From CAZWVI01 sp964637165 (GTDB lineage: Bacteria; Planctomycetota; UBA1135), in contig CAZWVI010000022.1 in assembly GCA_964637165.1 (NCBI GenBank), positions 1-34,345 of the forward strand: a stretch of 34,345 nt of DNA, given 5' to 3'. Below the pieces are notes generated by a model, which searched no databases, was not told the DNA's origin, and saw only the letters and a list, made by a program, of their open reading frames with translations. The position numbers and the translations under genes were made by a program. The first letter of the stretch is position 1. Each line of letters begins with the position of its first letter. Positions 1-7,146 of this stretch are shown here, piece after piece.

Positions 1-28
1 GTGCCCACTTGGTGGGGTCAGAGTCCCT

Positions 29-34
29 TAGACT
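29..34 (+). promoter_or_regulatory. possible -10 box before the lipoprotein gene
   Basis: TAGACT lies 9 nt before the ATG of the lipoprotein gene and is identical to the -10 hexamer proposed upstream of rpsL in this window. No convincing -35 is seen at 16-17 nt upstream. If real, the transcript would begin within a few bases of the ATG. The window starts only 28 bases upstream, so context is missing and the call is weak. Confidence 0.25.
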
Positions 35-43
35 TTATCTAGT

Positions 44-1066
44 ATGTCTCTCTCCTCCCCGCGTCCGCGCCTTCTCAACACTTCACTAATCCGTGCGAGC
101 TTGGGTACTGTGTTGATGTTCAGTAGTTTATTTCTAAGTAGTTGCGCTATTTTTAACCTTGAGCCGAGTTTGCCAAGTTATCAAGAAGTTTGTGATGCTC
201 GTGAATTAAATAAATCTGAGTGGCAGCAGCTTGAACAAATACTTACCGCATGGGATAAGCAGGGGATAGCGGTGCTGGATAGTTTTGCTTTGGTCGCCGA
301 AGCGCCTGGTACAAGTTTGCGAGTAAGAGCGCTTATTCAAGATATCCAATTTGAAGCTTCACCAAGTAGTCAGGTGCAATCTGATTACTACCAGCAATGG
401 CAGACCACCCATACCGCTGATAACGCCTACTTGGCGGCACGAATCGCTGAGGCAGATTTAGCGATTGTGCTGGCCAATGCAGCGCTAGAACTTGATCCGG
501 AACACTTGTCGGCCAAAATATTATTGCTAGGACTTGGGGCAAGTGCGGACGACATTAGCCCTTTAATGAACTTGGTCGATATATTGGCAGACCATCCGGA
601 ATGTGCTGAGGGTTGGCGCTTATTGAATGAGCTTGCACCTTTTTATGCGCGCCCTGATTTGGCTGCGGCGGCGTCCGAAGTCGAACCATGGTTGCCGGTG
701 AAGAAACCTGAATCACTGTTGTTGCTGCGGGCTGAATGTAAACTTGCCGCTGGCGAAGCTGAGCGAGCATTAGCGTTATTAGAAATCTGCCAAAAACGTC
801 CCGGCAAATTAATGCGCGCTAAAGCCTTAGTAGAAACTGGCGATTTGTTGGCCGCTAAAGAACTCTTAGAAGAATTAACTAGTGCGCAAAGCAATGACCC
901 AATTGCTCACTTCAACTTGGGTCTATTGGCCTATGAATATTTAGATGACCGCCTGCTCGCGCAACAAGAATTTGAAATAGTTATGCAGTTACTTGCCGCC
1001 GGCGAAAGGCTTCCAGTTCTTCAGCAAACTCAATGCCAAGTTTGGTTGGAGCGATTAACTAAGTGA
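44..1066 (+). CDS. putative TPR-like lipoprotein, function unknown
   Basis: The 340-residue product starts with a basic segment and a hydrophobic stretch (about residues 15-32) that ends in a lipobox-like LSSC, so Cys34 is the likely lipidation site after signal peptidase II cleavage. The rest is helical and rich in Ala, Leu and Glu, with TPR-like patterns around residues 130-160 and 285-320 (for example AHFNLGLLAYEY). This suggests an envelope-anchored protein-interaction scaffold. I do not recognise a specific family. The gene reads through its TGA into the GTG start of dtd (4-nt overlap GTGA), so the two are probably translationally coupled. The ATG at 44 has no clear Shine-Dalgarno; the start is supported by the intact signal sequence directly after it. 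Confidence 0.7.
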   Translation: MSLSSPRPRLLNTSLIRASLGTVLMFSSLFLSSCAIFNLEPSLPSYQEVCDARELNKSEWQQLEQILTAWDKQGIAVLDSFALVAEAPGTSLRVRALIQDIQFEASPSSQVQSDYYQQWQTTHTADNAYLAARIAEADLAIVLANAALELDPEHLSAKILLLGLGASADDISPLMNLVDILADHPECAEGWRLLNELAPFYARPDLAAAASEVEPWLPVKKPESLLLLRAECKLAAGEAERALALLEICQKRPGKLMRAKALVETGDLLAAKELLEELTSAQSNDPIAHFNLGLLAYEYLDDRLLAQQEFEIVMQLLAAGERLPVLQQTQCQVWLERLTK

Positions 1067-1503
1067 AGTGTTTACTGCAACGGGTTAAATGGGCTAGAGT
1101 CAGAGTCGCCAACGAGGTCGTCGGTGAAATCGAAACGGGTCTTTTAGCATTCGTCGGAGCCGTTCATGGCGACCAATTTCCCCAGGCGATTCGTATGGCC
1201 GAACGAATCGCCACTTAACGAGTTTTCCCTGATAATGAAGGAAAAACAAATCTCAATGTTGCTCAAGCAAATGGCGCGGTATTGCTGGTTAGCCAATTTA
1301 CTTTGGGTGCCGCAACCGACAAAGGACGGCGGCCATCATTTGACCCTTGTTTGGCCCGAGAGGACGCGCGGGTGCTTATTTCAGCTATTTCGAGCCGACT
1401 CAAAGAAGTCGGACTAAGCCTTCAAGAGGGGTGTTTTGGTGCAGAAATGGAGGTTGAATTGCTTAATTTTGGTCCAGCCACTTACCTGTTGGAGCTCGAA
1501 TAG
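1063..1503 (+). pseudogene. dtd: D-aminoacyl-tRNA deacylase, interrupted by one in-frame TAA
   Basis: Read from GTG 1063 in one frame to TAG 1503, this gives a 146-residue Dtd of normal family length. The N-terminal part matches Dtd (LLQRVKWARVRV, EVVGEIETGLL). The rest holds the family motifs SQFTL (catalytic face), KGRRPSF and NFGPAT, the Gly-cis-Pro loop that provides chiral selection. Dtd removes D-amino acids, and Gly from tRNA-Ala, from mischarged tRNAs in the cytoplasm. Codon 52 (1216-1218) is TAA, where relatives have Leu or Tyr just before R-I/V-F. Both halves are in the same frame, so this is a nonsense codon, not a frameshift. Every other part looks under selection, so the alternatives are a very recent mutation, a sequence error (TTA to TAA is one base) or readthrough. 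TAA clearly terminates other genes here. Its start overlaps the lipoprotein stop. Confidence 0.85.
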
Positions 1504-1516
1504 CTAATATTTCTAC

Positions 1517-1544
1517 TTGACGAATCGCCGCAAGTCCTAATACT
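1517..1544 (+). promoter_or_regulatory. sigma70-type promoter for the HU gene
   Basis: TTGACG (1517-1522) and AATACT (1539-1544) are separated by 16 nt, just after the dtd stop and about 60 nt before the HU start. The same 16-nt spacing is seen at three other strong candidate promoters in the window. The leader would be about 55 nt and contains a run of ten C. Confidence 0.55.
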
Positions 1545-1579
1545 AGAAAGGCATAGGGACGGTGACGTTCCTCCCCAAG

Positions 1580-1589
1580 CCCCCCCCCC
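1580..1589 (+). repeat. homopolymer tract C10 in the HU leader
   Basis: Ten consecutive C residues lie between the proposed HU promoter and the HU ATG at 1606. They are in the untranslated leader, so length changes would not shift a reading frame. They could affect leader folding or translation, or the tract may be inaccurately sequenced. Confidence 0.9.
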
Positions 1590-1605
1590 AACAGCGAATC
1601 CACCA

Positions 1606-2019
1606 ATGCCAAAGAACGACTCCCACACAGTTACTAAGCGCGACTTAGTTCAGCGTATTTCTGATAATACTGGCCAAACCAAAGTTTTGGTCCGCGACAT
1701 AATCCAACATTTCCTAGACGAGGTGTCCAGTGAATTGGTGCGTGGAAACCGTTTAGAGTTTAGAAAGTTTGGGGTGTTTGAAGTTCGCTCGCGCCCAGGC
1801 CGTATTGCTCAGAATCCAAAGACCCTGGAAAAAGTCCAAGTGCCTGCCAAGCGGGTAGTTAAGTTTAAAGTGGGAAATGTATTAAAGAAAAAGGTTGAGC
1901 ATGGCGAGGTCGCCCCAGCGGCAAATGTCAATCCAAGTTTTGGCGCATCAGTTGCGACCAACGAAGAAGCCGCACCAGCGAGTGGCACGGCTCCTAGTAG
2001 CAACCCTTTCGGATCCTAA
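1606..2019 (+). CDS. HU/IHF-family DNA-binding protein with C-terminal tail
   Basis: The 137-residue product has a complete HU/IHF fold in residues 1-99: KRDLVQRIS, a helical dimerisation region, RLEFRKFGVFEV, and the DNA-intercalating arm with RPGRIAQNPKT around residues 63-73, including the conserved Pro. It should bind and bend DNA in the nucleoid as a dimer. Residues 101-137 form a low-complexity Ala/Pro/Ser/Asn tail absent from standard HU of about 90-95 residues; tailed HU proteins occur in several lineages. The gene has its own promoter-like sequence and no Shine-Dalgarno before ATG. It converges with the cystathionine gene, and the two stop codons overlap. HU versus IHF subunit cannot be decided from sequence alone. 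Confidence 0.92.
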   Translation: MPKNDSHTVTKRDLVQRISDNTGQTKVLVRDIIQHFLDEVSSELVRGNRLEFRKFGVFEVRSRPGRIAQNPKTLEKVQVPAKRVVKFKVGNVLKKKVEHGEVAPAANVNPSFGASVATNEEAAPASGTAPSSNPFGS

Positions 2020-3221
2020 ACGAGTTGCCGACTTAGAGTAAGGGCTTGCTCTAGGTCAGTAATCAAATCTTCAGTATTTTCAATTCCGACTGATAGCCTT
2101 ACGAGGCCATCGTCGATACCGATTTCGCGCCGCTTTTCAGGAGCAACCGAAGCATGCGTCATTGGCGCGGGCAGTTCAATTAAGGACTCTACACCGCCAA
2201 GGGATTCGGCCAGCGCAAACAGCTTGCAGTTTTCAACTAGGGCTGTGGCTTGAGGCACGCCGCCTGGTAGTACGAAGGAAACCATGCCCCCGAATCGTCC
2301 GCCCATTTGCTGTTTGGCGGCTTGATGGTTGTGGTGGGATTCAAGGCCAGGGTAGAGAACTTTTTCGACATCTTCATGCGCGAGCAAAAAGTCGGCAATG
2401 CGTTGGCCACTTTGACAATGGCGTTCCATGCGGATGTCCAAGGTGCGTAAGCCGCGCAAAGTTAAGAATGCATCAAATGGTGAGTTCTGGGTGCCAGCCG
2501 AGTTTTGATGAAACCAAATTGTTTCCGCCAACTTGGGGTCGTTGACGACCAATGCGCCGCCGACGACATCTGAGTGTCCGCAAATGTATTTAGTCGTCGA
2601 ATGCACCACGTAGTCGGCGCCCAGTTCAAGGGGGCGTTGTAGAGCCGGGGTCGCGAAAGTGTTATCTACAGCAATCTCGGCGCCAACTTTTTTGGCCGCG
2701 GCCACCGCAACTTTGATGTCAGTTACACACAAGGTTGGATTGGAAGGAGTTTCCAAATACAACAGGCGCGTGTCCTTCGGCAAATTATTAAGGGCTTCGC
2801 TGTCGCTGGTATCGATGTAGAGATAACGCAATCCAAATCGCGCTTGGATTTGATCAAAGAGGCGGTGTGAGCCACCATAAAGATCACGCCCCGCGACGAT
2901 TAAGTCACCCGGCTTAAGGGTTAGCATTAATGTGTGAATCGCCGACATTCCCGAAGAGCAAGTGAATGCGGCATGGCCACTTTCAAGGGCGGCAATCGCA
3001 TCTTGTAGTGCAAAGCGCGTAGGGTTTTGAGTACGTGTGTACTCGTATCCATTGCGCGGCTTAGCCGGACCATCTTGCACATAGGTGCTGGTCATATAAA
3101 TTGGCGGCATCACTGCGCCGGTAACTTCGGCGTAGGGATCCCATCCGCAATGGACAGCTTTAGTGCCAAAGGCAAATTCGGAGTAATCGTTGGCGCAGTT
3201 ACGGTCGATTGGTTCAGACAT
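2016..3221 (-). CDS. cystathionine gamma-lyase / gamma-synthase, PLP-dependent
   Basis: This 401-residue protein belongs to the Cys/Met metabolism PLP family (fold type I). The PLP Schiff-base lysine is K211 in HSTTKYICGH, preceded by the cofactor Asp in VDNTFATP (D186). YTRTQNPTR near residue 61 contributes the phosphate-binding Tyr and Arg from the neighbouring subunit, and SLGGVESL is the C-terminal family signature. It cleaves cystathionine to cysteine, 2-oxobutyrate and ammonia, or makes cystathionine from an activated homoserine. Because it lies 2 nt downstream of cystathionine beta-synthase in the same operon, gamma-lyase (reverse transsulfuration) is more likely than synthase; sequence alone does not settle this. 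Its stop codon overlaps the HU stop on the other strand. Confidence 0.9.
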   Translation of the reverse strand: MSEPIDRNCANDYSEFAFGTKAVHCGWDPYAEVTGAVMPPIYMTSTYVQDGPAKPRNGYEYTRTQNPTRFALQDAIAALESGHAAFTCSSGMSAIHTLMLTLKPGDLIVAGRDLYGGSHRLFDQIQARFGLRYLYIDTSDSEALNNLPKDTRLLYLETPSNPTLCVTDIKVAVAAAKKVGAEIAVDNTFATPALQRPLELGADYVVHSTTKYICGHSDVVGGALVVNDPKLAETIWFHQNSAGTQNSPFDAFLTLRGLRTLDIRMERHCQSGQRIADFLLAHEDVEKVLYPGLESHHNHQAAKQQMGGRFGGMVSFVLPGGVPQATALVENCKLFALAESLGGVESLIELPAPMTHASVAPEKRREIGIDDGLVRLSVGIENTEDLITDLEQALTLSRQLV

Positions 3222-3223
3222 GA

Positions 3224-4609
3224 TTAATGAGTAAGGCGGGGGAGTGCGCGTAGTAAGTCGTGGCGGCTAAGAGAAGTCCAGCCAGCATCTGTTTTGACTA
3301 ACACCGCTTCTTGATTGCTAAGAATGCTTAGCGCTTGTTGCCAAGGTGTGTTGGCGTCGATGCTCACAACTGGCGCATCGTTGGAAATATAATCACGGAC
3401 TTGGCGTTTAGATAAATCGTCATCAGCGGCCAACAAAAACATTAATTGTTGTTCGTCAACGAAGCCCATCAAACTTTGATCACTTGGATTGATCACTGCT
3501 AAAGGGCGTACAGCACGGTCGCTGATTTGTTTAAATGCCCAAGCTAAAGTGTCATCAGGATTAACTGTGGCATTGGCTTTGTCTCGCACTAAATCGCTAA
3601 TTGAAGCGCTTTCGGCTGAGATCCCAGGCTTGAAGTTGTTGTCCATCAACCAGTCGTTTGAGAAAACCTTGGAAAGGTACGCGCGTCCTGAATCGGGAAT
3701 TAATACCACGACTTTGGCACCTGCTGGCAAATCCTTGGCTTCATTTAGAGCGGCGCATAGAGCCATGCCTGAGGAGCCGCCGGCGAAAATTCCGGTAAGC
3801 CGACATAATTCGCGAGTCATCTTGAAAGAGTCGCTATCACTAATCACTTGATAGTCGTCAATTAACTCGGGGTCCCAAGTGCCGGGGATTTCATCTTCAC
3901 CCACGCCTTCAACTGCGTAGCTCCCAGCACTTGGAAGTTCACGAGTTTTCCAGTAGCCGGCATAAACCGAACCGGGTGGGTCAACTCCAACGATTTTCAC
4001 CGATGGGTTTTGCTCTTTAAGATATTTTGCCGTGCCACTGATAGTGCCACCAGTGCCGCAACCTGCAACAAATACATCGACTTGTTCACCACATTGCCGC
4101 CAAATTTCAGGGCCGGTTGATTGGTAATGAGCCTCGGGGTTTTGTTGATTGCCAAATTGGTTAGCCCACCATGAGTTTGGGGTTTCCTTGGCGATGCGCT
4201 CAGCAACTTTGGTGTAGTGCAGCGGGTCGCCAGCAGGAGCATTGGCCGGCGTAACAACAACTTTGGCACCGTAAGCGCGCAAGGTGTCGATTTTTTCTTG
4301 TGACATTTTGTCAGGAATCACAATGATACTTTTGTATCCAAGGGCGGCTGCAACCATGCACAAGCCAGCGCCGGTATTCCCCGAAGTGCATTCAACAATT
4401 GTTCCGCCACGGGTCAATTCGCCACTTTCTTCGGCCGCACGAATCATTTGCAAAGCAATGCGGTCTTTTACCGAACCACCAGGATTTTGGTATTCCAGTT
4501 TAAGTAAAATTTCGCATTTAACTTCTGGGGCAAAGTCGGCGGGCAAGCGCACTAACGGAGTTTCACCGATAGCGTCTAAAATGTTGTTTAGAATTTGGGC
4601 TTTTGGCAT
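3224..4609 (-). CDS. cystathionine beta-synthase with CBS domain pair
   Basis: The catalytic part (about residues 1-320) is a fold type II PLP enzyme. The PLP lysine lies in GGSVKDRIA, the substrate loop is TSGNTGAG, and GCGTGGTISG binds the PLP phosphate. The C-terminal 120 residues look like a pair of CBS (Bateman) domains, with SDRAVRPLAVI and a second unit after VVSIDANTP. The full-length layout favours cystathionine beta-synthase (serine + homocysteine to cystathionine) over cysteine synthase, and the gene below it fits. The product is 461 residues from ATG 4609, which gives the usual MPKAQILNNILDAIGETPL start; an in-frame ATG at 4627 would add six residues. No haem-binding N-terminal extension is seen. 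The adenosyl-ligand response of the CBS pair is unknown. Confidence 0.92.
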   Translation of the reverse strand: MPKAQILNNILDAIGETPLVRLPADFAPEVKCEILLKLEYQNPGGSVKDRIALQMIRAAEESGELTRGGTIVECTSGNTGAGLCMVAAALGYKSIIVIPDKMSQEKIDTLRAYGAKVVVTPANAPAGDPLHYTKVAERIAKETPNSWWANQFGNQQNPEAHYQSTGPEIWRQCGEQVDVFVAGCGTGGTISGTAKYLKEQNPSVKIVGVDPPGSVYAGYWKTRELPSAGSYAVEGVGEDEIPGTWDPELIDDYQVISDSDSFKMTRELCRLTGIFAGGSSGMALCAALNEAKDLPAGAKVVVLIPDSGRAYLSKVFSNDWLMDNNFKPGISAESASISDLVRDKANATVNPDDTLAWAFKQISDRAVRPLAVINPSDQSLMGFVDEQQLMFLLAADDDLSKRQVRDYISNDAPVVSIDANTPWQQALSILSNQEAVLVKTDAGWTSLSRHDLLRALPRLTH

Positions 4610-4630
4610 CAGGGTTGAGGGCTCCATGGG

Positions 4631-6751
4631 GTGGTCATTCTATGCTCTACGGGCGTGACTTCCACCCCTCCCGCCGCCGAGCTTTTTCCACCAGCCGCCC
4701 AACAGGCCTTTGGCTTGGTGGAGGTTGTTAACTGGATAGCCGAAAGTGTCGATACGCCAGCCGGAAATAATGAATTACGCAAGCTGTGTCCTAGCATTGG
4801 CGCCGCACGCAGGCAGCGCTTAGCAGCCCGGGGAGGTGAAGCTTTAGCGGCCGTGGCCGGTCAAGAAAACTGTCCCACGCGGCCTTGCGCAGATTTGTCG
4901 CAGTTATTGGCATGGTCAGCCCAGCGTGCTTTGGCCGGCGAAGAACTCGCTGCCATCTCGTCGGGCATTTCGCAATTCCAAGAAGTGTTCGGATGGATTT
5001 GCATACGCCCACACATGGTGGCACTGAATGCCTGCTGTGAGCAGGCTGCAGACCTCGGGGACTTGTCGAAGTTATTGCACTTAACCGTCGATCATCGCGG
5101 TGAAGTTTTAGATTCCGCAGATGTCGCAATTGGCCCCTTGCGAGCCGATATTCGTGCCGCTGAAAGAAAGCGTGCGCAGTTGATTGGTGATGTTGCCGAA
5201 AAGTGGCGCGCTCAAGGATTGCTCGAAAGTCCGCGCCCAACAACTCGTGGTGAACGTCCGGTGCTTGCGGTAAAAGCGACATCTGCAGGCCGCGCCAAAG
5301 GCGTGTTGCATGACCGATCACGTTCTGGCGACACGGTTTTTATTGAACCTGAAGCGGCGGTTTTTGTGTCGAACAAAATCACCTCAATGCAGGCGCGGTT
5401 GGCGCAAGTTATTCAAAGGGTTTTGCTGGAATGCACTCGCTCGGTTTTGCATCGTCGATTCGATATCGAACATTCTGAAAACATATTAGGGAAGATTGAT
5501 TTGGCTTTTGGGTGTGCAAAGTGGTCACAAAAATGTTCTGCCGCTTGGCCGGACAGCGTTGGCCAGGCATTAGTCTTGCGCCAACTACGCCACCCATTGC
5601 TAATTCGCCAACTTGGTTTTGAAAATGTGATTCCATTGGACCTAGAGTTGGGCGGAGACTTTGACTTGATGGTTGTTACTGGACCAAACACCGGCGGTAA
5701 AACTGTGGTTTTAAAGACGGTTGGCTTAGCGGCTTGCATGGGTGCTTGTGGTTTGCCGGTGACTGCAGCCGAAGGCACTGTAATCCCTTCATTGCCTGGA
5801 ATTGATGCCGACATAGGTGATCAACAATCTCTTGAATCAAGCCTTTCAACCTTCTCAGGGCACTTGCAACGGATTTTACGAATTCTGGAAAATGCCCAAG
5901 CCGGGAGTTTAGTGTTGTTAGATGAACTCGGCACCGGCACCGACCCCAAAGAGGGGAGTGCACTTGGTCGCGCTTTGCTGGAAGAGTTGTTGGCTCGTGG
6001 CGTCTTAGTAATTGCCAATACTCACCTCGGTGCCTTGAAGGTTTTTTCTATTGAGTTAGCGCGCGCCGAAAACGCTTCAATGGAATTTGATCCAAAGAGT
6101 TTGTCTCCGAATTATCGATTGCTAGTTGGTGTGCCGGGTGCTTCGCATGCGCTGGAAGTTGCCGATCAACTTGGATTGCCCAAAGCCATACTTGAACGCG
6201 CCCAAGAACTTTGCACACGTGAAGGTGGCGCCGAAGATTTACTCGCAGAAGTTGCTGAGGTGCGGCGTCATGCTGAAAATATGCGGAGCAATGCACGGGA
6301 AGCGGAGGCCGATGCGCGCGACAGTTTGCGTAGCGCCGAAGAGCAAGAACAAGCATCGCGTTTTCGTGCCGGTTTGCGTGAACGTGAAGCACAGATGGCT
6401 TATCGAGATTTGCGCGCGCGTTTGGTGCACTTACTTGAAGTTGAGTCCCAATCAGCACTAGGGCAAATGAGCGGTCCAGCGCGGGCTGCTTTTACGCAAC
6501 TTCGTGACCAATTAAACCAAGCTTGCCAAGAGAGTGATTTGCAAGAATTGTGGACAACCTTTATCAAAGGCATAAAGCGAGGTGAAACTGTCTACCTGCC
6601 ACGTTATCGTGAGCGAGTGCGGGTGATTAAGATTGACCGCAAGCGCCATCGGGCGCGCTTGCAGCACGGTCAACTTGAGATCGAAGTTCACCTTTCAGAG
6701 ATTTCATGGGTGGAACCGCCGCCTGGTGAAGACCCGCCTTCCATAGCATGA
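4631..6751 (+). CDS. MutS2-like ATPase lacking the Smr domain
   Basis: The 706-residue product has the MutS2 layout: core and clamp helices (about 30-320), then an ABC ATPase with Walker A GPNTGGKT (351-358), signature region SSLSTFSGH, Walker B LVLLDELGTGTDP (D431) and the switch His in ANTHLG. A Glu/Arg/Ala-rich coiled coil follows (about 535-620), then a KOW-like basic end (GETVYLPRYRERVRVI). Typical MutS2 has about 780 residues and a C-terminal Smr endonuclease domain; here the protein stops where Smr would begin. MutS2 acts on recombination intermediates or on collided ribosomes, depending on the species. The start is GTG 4631, or GTG 4655 eight codons later; neither has a clear Shine-Dalgarno. 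The stop overlaps the receiver gene (ATGA). Confidence 0.85.
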   Translation: MVILCSTGVTSTPPAAELFPPAAQQAFGLVEVVNWIAESVDTPAGNNELRKLCPSIGAARRQRLAARGGEALAAVAGQENCPTRPCADLSQLLAWSAQRALAGEELAAISSGISQFQEVFGWICIRPHMVALNACCEQAADLGDLSKLLHLTVDHRGEVLDSADVAIGPLRADIRAAERKRAQLIGDVAEKWRAQGLLESPRPTTRGERPVLAVKATSAGRAKGVLHDRSRSGDTVFIEPEAAVFVSNKITSMQARLAQVIQRVLLECTRSVLHRRFDIEHSENILGKIDLAFGCAKWSQKCSAAWPDSVGQALVLRQLRHPLLIRQLGFENVIPLDLELGGDFDLMVVTGPNTGGKTVVLKTVGLAACMGACGLPVTAAEGTVIPSLPGIDADIGDQQSLESSLSTFSGHLQRILRILENAQAGSLVLLDELGTGTDPKEGSALGRALLEELLARGVLVIANTHLGALKVFSIELARAENASMEFDPKSLSPNYRLLVGVPGASHALEVADQLGLPKAILERAQELCTREGGAEDLLAEVAEVRRHAENMRSNAREAEADARDSLRSAEEQEQASRFRAGLREREAQMAYRDLRARLVHLLEVESQSALGQMSGPARAAFTQLRDQLNQACQESDLQELWTTFIKGIKRGETVYLPRYRERVRVIKIDRKRHRARLQHGQLEIEVHLSEISWVEPPPGEDPPSIA
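4637..4642 (-). promoter_or_regulatory. possible -10 box for the transsulfuration genes
   Basis: On the minus strand TAGAAT (5 of 6 to TATAAT) lies 9 nt before ATG 4627 and 27 nt before ATG 4609. No good -35 is seen at 16-17 nt. It overlaps TATGCT on the plus strand (4641-4646), which could serve the divergent mutS2-like gene. If used, start at ATG 4609 would have a leader of about 20 nt. Confidence 0.3.
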
Positions 6752-7146
6752 CTGTTCAAGTTTTAATTCTCGATAATGACCACGCAATGCGCGACTTGCT
6801 GGAGTTGGCGGTTTCGCGTAATGGTTGCCATGGCAGGGCGGTTGCATCCTCTGGTGAAGCCGAGGAAATTCTGAGAGAAGGGGAGGTCGACTTTATGTTG
6901 CTTGACTTGAATTTAGGCGGCGGTGACTCCGGCGAAGCATTGGCCATCGATTGGGCTCAACGCGAAATCATGCCACCATTTTTCTTGGTGACTGGAACTC
7001 CCGAGGATGCGCGCTTGGCAGCCTTGGCAAATTTGCCGTTGGCGCGCGGCATAATCCCCAAGCCTTTTCAAGTGCTTGAACTTAGTGGTCGCATTGTGGC
7101 CGAATTGGAAAATTGTAAGGAACAAGAACATGACCCATCAGCGTAG
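6748..7146 (+). CDS. stand-alone response regulator receiver protein
   Basis: This 132-residue protein is a single receiver (CheY-like) domain. Acidic residues D9 and D11 (LILDNDH) lie at the metal site, D53 in MLLDLNLGG is the phosphoacceptor, T82/T84 in LVTGTP is the switch Thr, and K105 in IPKPF is the conserved Lys. No DNA-binding or enzymatic output domain follows, so it probably acts by protein contact or as a phosphorelay intermediate. No histidine kinase is encoded nearby. It starts inside the mutS2-like stop codon (ATGA, 4-nt overlap) and its end overlaps aroC by 17 nt, so the three genes form one tightly coupled operon. The partner and signal are unknown. Confidence 0.85.
   Translation: MTVQVLILDNDHAMRDLLELAVSRNGCHGRAVASSGEAEEILREGEVDFMLLDLNLGGGDSGEALAIDWAQREIMPPFFLVTGTPEDARLAALANLPLARGIIPKPFQVLELSGRIVAELENCKEQEHDPSA

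Noticed and set aside
1063..1503. dtd as a frameshifted gene
   Set aside because: Start 1063, TAA 1216 and the downstream part are in one frame; a single nonsense codon explains the break.
1063..1503. TAA reassigned as a sense codon in this organism
   Set aside because: TAA ends many intact genes here at the expected family length, for example tuf, rpmG, nusG and rpsG.
4791..5321. Minus-strand frame of 176 codons inside the MutS2-like gene
   Set aside because: The plus strand encodes a conserved ATPase; the antisense frame has Arg/His/Leu-rich shadow composition.
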